Under the pieces are notes generated by a model. The model was not told the DNA's origin, did no database searches, and worked only from the letters and a program-made list of their open reading frames with translations. From NCBI GenBank assembly GCA_945876665.1, contig CAMCPC010000019.1, forward strand, positions 1 to 11,215: a DNA stretch of 11,215 nt, given 5' to 3'. Numbering within the stretch: the stretch's first letter is position 1; the number at the start of each line of letters is the position of its first letter. The DNA is from an uncultured Oscillospiraceae bacterium (lineage in GTDB: Bacteria > Bacillota > Clostridia > UBA1381). The position numbers were made by a program, and so were the translations under genes. Positions 5,202 to 11,215 of this stretch are shown piece after piece.

Positions 5202-7463
5202 ATGGCAGAAGTAAATGATCCGGTAATTCTTTCGCCGGAAAAAATACCGCAGCACGCGGACGATACGGACGTGCTTGTAGATAAAATAATGGGCATGGTC
5301 AAATCCTACAGTCCCAACGCAAATACAGATATGATTTACGTTGCCTACAGGCTGGCAAAATCAGCGCACTCGCACCAATTTCGGCGCAGCGGCGCACCGT
5401 ATATAGAGCATCCCGTACAGCTTGCCTATATTGCCGCGCAGCTTTCTCTTGACGCAACGGCAATTTCCGCGGCGCTCCTGCATGATGTGGTTGAGGATAC
5501 TCCGTACACGTATGAAGATGTTGAGAGCCTGTTCGGCAAAAGCGTTGCGGAAATAGTGGACGGAGTTACAAAGCTGAAACAAATTAAATACAACACGCGC
5601 GAGGAACAGCAGGTAGAAAACCTCAGAAAGATGTTCCTTGCAATGGCAAAGGATATCCGTGTTGTAATGATAAAGCTTATAGACAGACTTCATAATATGC
5701 GCACCTTAAACTTTATGCCGCGCGCAAAGCAGCTCCTTATTTCAAAGGAAACGCTTGACGTGTACGCGCCCCTTGCACACCGTCTTGGTATGTCAAAAAT
5801 CAAGATTGAGCTTGAAGATTTGGCGCTCAAGTACCTTGACCCTGTTGCATATGAGGAAATTACACAAAGCATAAATCAGAAAAAGGACGAGCGCGAAAAG
5901 TACATACTTGACATTATAGACGTGCTTCGCGCAAAGCTTGAAGAAATGAATATAAAAGGACAGGTTACGGGACGCGCAAAGCATTTTTACAGCATATTCC
6001 GTAAAATGTACACGCAGAACAAAACACTTGATGAGCTGTATGACCTGTTTGCCGTCAGAGTTATTGTAGACACCGTTGCAGACTGTTACGCTGTGCTTGG
6101 CATGGTACATGACCTGTATACCCCTGTGCCTATGCGCTTCAAGGACTATATCGCAATGCCGAAGCCGAATATGTATCAGTCGCTTCATACGACGGTTATC
6201 GGCCCAAACGGCACACCTCTTGAAATACAAATCCGTACATGGGAAATGCACCGCGTGGCTGAAAACGGTATCGCGGCCCACTGGAAATACAAGGAGGGCA
6301 TATCGGGCAGCACCGATATGGATTCAAAGCTTGAATGGGTGCGTCAGCTTCTTGACACACAGACAAGTATTATTGATACTGACGATTTTTTCAACACCCT
6401 TAAATTTGACCTGTTCGAGGACGAGGTTTTCGTATTCACACCGCAGGGCAAGGTTATTTCCCTGCCGGCAAAGAGTACCGTAATCGACTTTGCCTTTGCA
6501 ATTCATTCCGAGGTCGGCTACAAAATGAGCGGTGCAAAGGTAAACGGAAAAATCGTCCCCAACAACTACATGGTTCAAAACGGCGAAATTGTTGAAATTC
6601 TAACCGCCAACACACACGGCCCGAGCCGTGATTGGCTGAAGCTTTGCCGTACATCACAGGCGAAGAACAAAATTAATCAGTGGTTCAAGCGCGAACGCCG
6701 TGACGAGAACATCGAACACGGCAAGGAGCTTATCGAGCGTGAGCTGCGCCGTTTGGGCAACACCCACGAGCAGCTGTTCAAACCCGACTGGATTGCAATT
6801 CTGCTGAAGCGTTACGGCTTCCAGACCATAGACGACCTTTATGCAAGCGTCGGCTACGGCGGACTTACAGCACAGAAGGTTGTCGTAAGATTGCGTGACG
6901 AATGGATGAAGAAGAACAAAGCAGACGAAGCAAAGAAAACGCTTGAAGCCGTTTATGACGAGGAAAATCACACCGTACAGGCAGAGCCGGCAAAGCGTCA
7001 CGCATCAAGCAAGGGTATTGTGGTAAAGGATATTGACAACTGCCTTGTTCGTCTTGCGCGCTGCTGCAACCCTGTCGCAGGCGATGATATAGTAGGCTTT
7101 ATAACAAAAGGCAGAGGTGTAAGCGTACACAGGCGCGACTGTCCGAATATGAATCCCGAAAGTATGTCCGAGGAGGACAAGGGCAGATTTATAGACGTAT
7201 GGTGGGACGATGAGCGCAGCACCTCATATATTGCGAATTTGCAGATTGAAGCACATGACCGCGACGGCGTGCTGCTTGAAATAACAAACATTCTTGCAAC
7301 ACTTAAAATACCATTTAAGTCGGTCAATGCCTTTGTTACGAAAAAGGGTATCGCCGTTGTTCAGATTGGCGTTGAAATACGCAATACCTCAGATTTGGCA
7401 CTGCTGAAAAAGAAAATAGTGCAAATCCAAGGCGTTACATCGGTAACAAGATTACAGAATTAA
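5202..7463 (+). CDS. rel: Bifunctional (p)ppGpp synthetase/hydrolase Rel
   Basis: Rel makes and breaks the alarmone (p)ppGpp on starved ribosomes. ATG 5202 has AGGA at 5189-5192, 9 bases upstream. Length is 753 residues, slightly above the usual 730-740. Domains in order: an HD hydrolase domain (about 45-200) with HSHQFRRSGAPYIEHP and the catalytic HDVVEDT (94-100); a synthetase domain (about 250-370) with GRAKHFYSIFRKM, DLFAVRVI and YQSLHTTV; a TGS domain (405-467, VFVFTPQGKVISLP); a helical region; a zinc-finger/CC domain with RCCNPVAGDD (CC 621-622, C647); and a C-terminal ACT domain (about 675-753, DRDGVLLEITNIL). The RFKD motif at 312-315 is the RXKD type found in bifunctional enzymes, not the EXDD type of RelA synthetases. 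It is followed by yaaA after 13 bases; the usual partner dtd is not here. Confidence 0.97.
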   Translation: MAEVNDPVILSPEKIPQHADDTDVLVDKIMGMVKSYSPNANTDMIYVAYRLAKSAHSHQFRRSGAPYIEHPVQLAYIAAQLSLDATAISAALLHDVVEDTPYTYEDVESLFGKSVAEIVDGVTKLKQIKYNTREEQQVENLRKMFLAMAKDIRVVMIKLIDRLHNMRTLNFMPRAKQLLISKETLDVYAPLAHRLGMSKIKIELEDLALKYLDPVAYEEITQSINQKKDEREKYILDIIDVLRAKLEEMNIKGQVTGRAKHFYSIFRKMYTQNKTLDELYDLFAVRVIVDTVADCYAVLGMVHDLYTPVPMRFKDYIAMPKPNMYQSLHTTVIGPNGTPLEIQIRTWEMHRVAENGIAAHWKYKEGISGSTDMDSKLEWVRQLLDTQTSIIDTDDFFNTLKFDLFEDEVFVFTPQGKVISLPAKSTVIDFAFAIHSEVGYKMSGAKVNGKIVPNNYMVQNGEIVEILTANTHGPSRDWLKLCRTSQAKNKINQWFKRERRDENIEHGKELIERELRRLGNTHEQLFKPDWIAILLKRYGFQTIDDLYASVGYGGLTAQKVVVRLRDEWMKKNKADEAKKTLEAVYDEENHTVQAEPAKRHASSKGIVVKDIDNCLVRLARCCNPVAGDDIVGFITKGRGVSVHRRDCPNMNPESMSEEDKGRFIDVWWDDERSTSYIANLQIEAHDRDGVLLEITNILATLKIPFKSVNAFVTKKGIAVVQIGVEIRNTSDLALLKKKIVQIQGVTSVTRLQN

Positions 7464-7476
7464 GGAAATAACCGTT

Positions 7477-7707
7477 ATGGAAAAAATGAACATCAATATA
7501 ACAACTGAATATATAAAGCTTGACCAGCTACTTAAATTTTCCGCCCTTGCGGAAAGCGGAGTTATGGCAAAGGATATGATTTTTGACGAAATAGTATCTG
7601 TAAACGGCGAGGTATGCACCATGCGCGGCAAGAAAATCCGTCCCGGTGACATTGTGACGGTGGAGTTTGAGGATGCTACAGTAGAACTTAAGGTAGGATC
7701 AGAGTAA
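7477..7707 (+). CDS. yaaA: YaaA-type S4 domain RNA-binding protein
   Basis: A 76-residue protein of the short S4-like family whose gene sits immediately before recF in Bacillus and many Clostridia. The visible S4 pattern is YIKLDQLLKFSALAESG (12-28), a helix-helix RNA-binding surface, then VNGEVCTMRGKKIRPGDIV (42-60), the conserved Gly-Asp turn of the S4 fold. AAGGA at 7462-7466 overlaps the rel stop codon and is 10 bases from ATG 7477. Its stop TAA shares its last A with the recF ATG (TAATG), so the two are translationally coupled. It probably binds structured RNA or the ribosome; the exact role is not evident from sequence. Confidence 0.92.
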   Translation: MEKMNINITTEYIKLDQLLKFSALAESGVMAKDMIFDEIVSVNGEVCTMRGKKIRPGDIVTVEFEDATVELKVGSE

Positions 7708-8798
7708 TGTATATTTCCTCCCTATCGCTTTCAAATTTCAGAAACTATTCTGCGGAGAAAATCGAGTTTTCGCCCTATACCAACGTCATTTACGGCGACA
7801 ACGCGCAGGGCAAGACGAACATTCTCGAAGCCGTTTATATCTTCTCACAGGGCAGAAGCCACAGGGCGAAGTCCGACAGAGAGCTTATAAAATTCGGAGA
7901 GGATTTTGCAAAGCTTTCTCTTGAATTTCACGATAATGAGCGCGACTATAAATCGTCTGTACGGCTCATAAAAAACGGCAAAAAGAACATCAAAATCAAT
8001 CACGTACAGATAACGAAGCTGAGTATGCTTATGAATTATCTAAACGTGGTTATGTTCTCACCCGAAGACCTTGACCTTGTAAAAGGCTCGCCCTCCGCGC
8101 GCAGACGTTTTATTGACTCCTCCATAAGTCAGCTTTATCCGCGCTATCTGACAAGTCTTATTGATTACCACAAGGCGCTCGATCAAAAGAACAGTCTTTT
8201 AAAAACGCTGAAATTCAAAGGTGTTAAATCGGACGTTATGCTTTCGGTATGGAATGAGCAGCTTGCAATTGAAGCCTCAAAAATTATGAAATACCGCACG
8301 GACTTTACAGCGCTGATTGATGAATTTGCGGCAAAGATACAAAAGGAAATTTCGGGCGAAACTCTCAAAATCGCATACTCACCCGGCATTAAAACCGAGG
8401 ATATTGATAAAAGCACAATTTTTAAATATTTAGAGCGCAATCAGCGGCGCGAAATAGAGCTTGCCTCTGCACAGGTGGGAGTACAGCGCGATGATTTGCA
8501 CATTTCCATAAACGGCAACGAAGCAAAGGTCTACGGCTCACAGGGGCAGCAGCGTACAGCGGCGCTGTCCATGAAGATTGCGCAGGCAGACTACATTCAC
8601 CATGTAAAGGGTGAATATCCCGTACTGCTGCTTGACGACATCATGAGTGAGCTGGACATAAACAGGCGTATGTACCTGTCAGAAAAAATCACAGGCAAGC
8701 AGGTGCTTATAACATCAACTGACACCGATCTCATTGAAAGCACAGACAATACACAGCTTCTTCACATAAAAAACGGCTCCGTTATAAGGGAGGAATAA
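7707..8798 (+). CDS. recF: DNA replication and repair protein RecF
   Basis: RecF is an SMC-like ATPase that, with RecO and RecR, loads RecA at single-stranded gaps. The 363-residue length is typical (B. subtilis 370). It begins with the conserved ISSLSLSNFRNY, then Walker A GDNAQGKT (30-37), the family segment FSPEDLDLVKGSPSARRRFID (117-137), an ABC signature-like GSQGQQRT (277-284) and Walker B VLLLDDIMSELD (306-317). The long middle portion is helical, as in the lobe II subdomain. The start overlaps yaaA by one base. The next gene, remB, begins one base after its stop. Confidence 0.97.
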   Translation: MYISSLSLSNFRNYSAEKIEFSPYTNVIYGDNAQGKTNILEAVYIFSQGRSHRAKSDRELIKFGEDFAKLSLEFHDNERDYKSSVRLIKNGKKNIKINHVQITKLSMLMNYLNVVMFSPEDLDLVKGSPSARRRFIDSSISQLYPRYLTSLIDYHKALDQKNSLLKTLKFKGVKSDVMLSVWNEQLAIEASKIMKYRTDFTALIDEFAAKIQKEISGETLKIAYSPGIKTEDIDKSTIFKYLERNQRREIELASAQVGVQRDDLHISINGNEAKVYGSQGQQRTAALSMKIAQADYIHHVKGEYPVLLLDDIMSELDINRRMYLSEKITGKQVLITSTDTDLIESTDNTQLLHIKNGSVIREE

Positions 8799-8799
8799 A

Positions 8800-9048
8800 A
8801 TGTATCTGAGAGTTGAAGAAAACATCGTGGTAAACACCAAGGACATTATCGGAATATTTGACATGGATAACACGACCGTATCACGGCTTGGCAGAACGTT
8901 CCTCGCCAAGTCCGAGAACAGCGGTCTGATTATAAATTCTACCGACGATTTGCCAAAATCCTTTGTGGTGGTGAATGAAAACGGGAAAACAAAGGTTTTC
9001 ATTTCCTCCGTTTCATCAAAGATATTGGCAAAGCGCGGTTTACTGTAA
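8800..9048 (+). CDS. remB: RemB/YaaB-like DUF370 protein, putative matrix regulator
   Basis: An 82-residue protein with the YaaB/DUF370 pattern: MYLRVEENIVVNTKDIIGIFDMDNTTVSR at the start, then LPKSFVVVNENGKTKVFISSVSS. The related RemA of B. subtilis is a DNA-binding activator of extracellular-matrix operons; the recF-gyrB-linked paralog is called RemB. AAGGGAGGA at 8786-8794 is a very strong ribosome site 5 bases from the ATG, although it lies within the recF 3' end. The position between recF and gyrB is the conserved one. DNA binding is inferred from the family and cannot be seen as a standard helix-turn-helix. Confidence 0.92.
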   Translation: MYLRVEENIVVNTKDIIGIFDMDNTTVSRLGRTFLAKSENSGLIINSTDDLPKSFVVVNENGKTKVFISSVSSKILAKRGLL

Positions 9049-9087
9049 GAGAAAAAGGGTAAGAATTAAGATAAGGAGATTAAACTT

Positions 9088-11016
9088 ATGAGTGATTTGG
9101 AAAAGATTGAAACCACCTATGACGAAAGTCAGATTCAGGTACTTGAAGGACTTGACGCTGTAAGAAAGCGTCCCGGTATGTATATTGGTTCAACTTCGTC
9201 CGCAGGTCTGCACCACCTTGTATATGAAATTGTCGACAACTCCATAGACGAAGCATTGGCAGGCTACTGCAGCGAAATAAAGGTTGATATCAACCCCGAC
9301 AATTCCGTTACGGTTACCGATAACGGACGCGGTATTCCTGTGGGTATTCATCCGCAGCAGGGCATTCCTACAGTCGAAGTCGTGCTTACAATTCTCCACG
9401 CCGGAGGTAAGTTCGGCGGCGGCGGATACAAGGTGTCCGGCGGTCTGCACGGTGTTGGTTCATCTGTTGTTAACGCGCTTTCAGAAAAATTAGAGGTTGA
9501 GGTTTCGGACGGCGAGCACGTGCATTACCAGAGCTATGAGCGCGGCAAGCCGACCTGTAAGCTAAAGGTTATCGGCGATACAGACAAAACAGGTACAAAG
9601 ATTACCTTTAAGCCTGACGGAGAAATATTTGAAACACTTGAGTTTGATTACGAGGTGCTTTTAAAGCGACTTCGTGAACAGGCTTTTCTGAACAAGGGCG
9701 TAAAGATACTTCTTACAGACTACAGAGTTGAAAATCCTGAAACCGTCACACTTCACGCAGAGGGCGGTATAAAGGAATTTGTAGAGTACATCAATAAAAA
9801 CAAAGACCCTCTGCATGACGAGGTTATATACTTCGAGGCACAGCGCAAGGATATGATGGTTGAGGTGGCAATGCAGTACACTACAGCATATTCGGAAGCG
9901 ATTTTGAGTTTTGCCAACAATATCCACACAGGCGACGGCGGTACTCATGAAACAGGTTTCAAAGCAGGTCTTACGCGCGTTATAAACGACTATGCGAGAA
10001 AATACAATCTCCTTAAGGAAAAAGACTCTAATCTTTCGGGCGAGGATACCCGCGAGGGACTTACAGCCGTAATAAGCGTGAAGGTTGTCGAGGCGCAGTT
10101 TGAGGGACAGACGAAAAAAAAGCTTGGCAACAGTGAAGCGAGAGCGCTTGTTGAGTACGCGCTTACCGACAAGCTGTCCTCATTCCTTGAAGAAAATCCG
10201 CGCGTTGCAAAGACAATAGTCGAAAAGACACTTACAGCATCAAGAGCAAGAGAAGCCGCAAAGCGCGCAAGAGAGCTTACGCGTAAGAATTCAAGCGCAA
10301 GCAGTTCAGCACTTCTCGGAAAGCTTGCAAAGTGTACCGATGAGGGTGCGGACTATGCGGAGCTGTTCATTGTCGAGGGTGATAGTGCGGGCGGCAGCGC
10401 CAAGCAGGGACGTAACAGACGTTTTCAGGCCATTCTTCCTCTTTGGGGTAAGATGCTCAACGTGGAAAAATCACGAATTGACAAGGTTTATAACAATGAA
10501 AAGCTGCTCCCCGTTATACAGGCGCTCGGCACAGGTATCGGCGAGGACTTTGATATAAATAATCTGAAATACGGCAAGGTAGTTATCATGGCGGATGCCG
10601 ATGTGGACGGCGCGCACATCAGAACGCTGCTTCTGACATTCTTCTTCAGATATATGCCGCAGCTTATCGAAAACGGCAACATATATATCGCTCAGCCGCC
10701 GCTTTACAAGGTGTTCAAGGGCAAGAACAAGAATCTTGTTGAAAAATTTGCGTTCACAGATGACGAGCGTGACGCTCTTCTTGCCGAAATGGGCTCCGGC
10801 GCAAAGGTTCAGCGATATAAGGGTCTTGGTGAGATGGACCCCGCCGAGCTTAAGGAAACAACTATGGATCCGGCAAAGAGAACTATGCTGCGCGTGAGCC
10901 TTGAGGACGCAATCGCCGCAGACCAGACATTCACAATCCTTATGGGCGACAAAGTTGAGCCAAGACGTGAATTTATCGAAAAGCACGCTAAATACGTTTC
11001 AAATCTTGATATATAA
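9088..11016 (+). CDS. gyrB: DNA gyrase subunit B
   Basis: GyrB supplies the ATPase and part of the metal-binding cleavage site of gyrase, which introduces negative supercoils. AAGGAG at 9073-9078 is 9 bases before ATG 9088. The 642-residue length fits Gram-positive GyrB without the extra insertion of Gammaproteobacteria. The ATPase domain shows [12 protein letters not shown] (24-35), [10 protein letters not shown] with catalytic Glu47, DNGRGIP (78-84) and [15 protein letters not shown] (118-132). The TOPRIM domain shows [20 protein letters not shown] (430-449) and DADVDG (503-508). The C-terminal part has [19 protein letters not shown] and ends [20 protein letters not shown]. Trp453 stands where E. 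coli has Lys447. It closes the operon; gyrA does not start in the 199 bases that remain. Confidence 0.98.
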   Translation: MSDLEKIETTYDESQIQVLEGLDAVRKRPGMYIGSTSSAGLHHLVYEIVDNSIDEALAGYCSEIKVDINPDNSVTVTDNGRGIPVGIHPQQGIPTVEVVLTILHAGGKFGGGGYKVSGGLHGVGSSVVNALSEKLEVEVSDGEHVHYQSYERGKPTCKLKVIGDTDKTGTKITFKPDGEIFETLEFDYEVLLKRLREQAFLNKGVKILLTDYRVENPETVTLHAEGGIKEFVEYINKNKDPLHDEVIYFEAQRKDMMVEVAMQYTTAYSEAILSFANNIHTGDGGTHETGFKAGLTRVINDYARKYNLLKEKDSNLSGEDTREGLTAVISVKVVEAQFEGQTKKKLGNSEARALVEYALTDKLSSFLEENPRVAKTIVEKTLTASRAREAAKRARELTRKNSSASSSALLGKLAKCTDEGADYAELFIVEGDSAGGSAKQGRNRRFQAILPLWGKMLNVEKSRIDKVYNNEKLLPVIQALGTGIGEDFDINNLKYGKVVIMADADVDGAHIRTLLLTFFFRYMPQLIENGNIYIAQPPLYKVFKGKNKNLVEKFAFTDDERDALLAEMGSGAKVQRYKGLGEMDPAELKETTMDPAKRTMLRVSLEDAIAADQTFTILMGDKVEPRREFIEKHAKYVSNLDI

Positions 11017-11026
11017 TGGTAATTTC

Positions 11027-11060
11027 AAAAAATGGTGTTCACATATGAACACCATTTTTT
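11027..11060 (+). terminator. Intrinsic terminator of the recJ-gyrB operon
   Basis: Arms AAAAAATGGTGTTCA (11027-11041) and TGAACACCATTTTTT (11046-11060) form a perfect 15-bp stem around CATA, 11 bases after the gyrB stop. The last six pairs are A-T, so the T run on the 3' side serves as the U tract. The symmetric A run means it could also work on the opposite strand. Confidence 0.93.
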
Positions 11061-11098
11061 GTTATTGTAAAATCACGATTAAAATTTATGTTTAGTCA

Positions 11099-11109
11099 TA
11101 TAATATAAT
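11099..11109 (+). promoter_or_regulatory. Possible promoter -10 elements after gyrB
   Basis: Two overlapping perfect TATAAT hexamers (11099-11104 and 11104-11109) lie in AT-rich DNA just after the gyrB terminator. No convincing -35 is found at 16-18 bases; TTAAAA at 11079-11084 is 19 bases from the second. If active it would start near 11116 and transcribe the hairpin region to the window end. Confidence 0.35.
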
Positions 11110-11135
11110 ACGATAAATTATTGTTTAGCGTAATG

Positions 11136-11201
11136 ATACTTTTGACTGGGCAAAAGTATTCAAAACCCATTGGAGAGCCGCTCAGCTGCCGCGCTCTCCA
11201 A
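11136..11201 (+). ncRNA. Structured region with pseudoknot and hairpin, possible leader or small RNA (truncated by window end)
   Basis: ATACTTTTG (11136-11144) pairs with CAAAAGTAT (11151-11159) around ACTGGG. TGGG of that loop (11147-11150) can pair with CCCA at 11166-11169, giving an H-type pseudoknot. Directly after, TTGGAGAGC (11170-11178) pairs with GCTCTCCAA (11193-11201) around a 14-base GC-rich loop. No open reading frame with a ribosome site is seen here. The GC content rises sharply against the AT-rich DNA before it. I do not recognise the family. It might instead be the end of a mobile element or the leader of the next gene. Confidence 0.35.
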
Positions 11202-11215
11202 ACCTCACATGGCTA

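Noticed and set aside
5793..6281. Long minus-strand frame opposite rel
   Set aside because: No ribosome site and no recognisable family; a shadow of a clearly conserved gene.
10471..10986. 171-codon minus-strand frame opposite gyrB
   Set aside because: Lies wholly opposite the conserved TOPRIM and C-terminal coding region; Cys/His-rich composition is typical of antisense readings.
11061..11135. Replication origin in the AT-rich DNA after gyrB
   Set aside because: No DnaA boxes (TTATCCACA-like) were seen, and dnaA and dnaN are absent.
1..11215. CRISPR arrays, tRNA or rRNA genes, transposases
   Set aside because: No regularly spaced repeats, no cloverleaf or rRNA motifs, and no transposase-like frame were found.

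Overview
The window looks like chromosomal DNA from a low-to-mid GC Bacillota, most likely a clostridial (Oscillospirales/Ruminococcaceae-like) bacterium. The grounds are the secA-prfB pairing with a frameshifted RF2, a single bifunctional Rel, the yaaA-recF-remB(yaaB)-gyrB block, strong AGGAGG-type ribosome sites, and the clostridial-looking GyrB motif [12 protein letters not shown]. No species can be named from sequence reading alone. All housekeeping genes are on the + strand.

Region 1 (1-3113): the 3' third of secA, a two-gene module (a DUF4258 protein followed by a YgiT-type zinc-finger protein) that resembles a toxin-antitoxin pair, a GC-rich palindrome/terminator, a small two-helix membrane protein of unknown function, and prfB. 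prfB is read through a programmed +1 frameshift at CTTTGAC (2066-2072). secA and prfB are neighbours in many Bacillota, so the 1-kb stretch between them looks like an accessory insertion.

Region 2 (3114-3454): an intergenic stretch with unexpected content. A terminator that works on both strands (3124-3173) ends prfB. It also appears to end a short minus-strand gene (3309 to 3172) encoding a 45-residue peptide made only of Asn, Gln and Lys between the initiator Met and a final Phe. This gene has a strong ribosome site and a plausible promoter. Its promoter lies back-to-back with a near-consensus promoter (3382-3410) reading into recJ. This microprotein is the most interesting item in the window.

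Region 3 (3455-11060): recJ, rel, yaaA, recF, remB and gyrB follow with gaps of -1 to 39 bases and end at a strong hairpin terminator, so they look like one operon. It couples single-strand DNA exonuclease and recombination-repair functions, (p)ppGpp metabolism, DNA supercoiling and a matrix-type regulator. The last four genes are the classical origin-proximal set, but dnaA and dnaN are not upstream; recJ-rel stands in their place.

Region 4 (11061-11215): AT-rich DNA with a possible promoter, then two consecutive hairpins, the first able to form an H-type pseudoknot. This may be the start of a structured RNA or leader cut off by the window edge.
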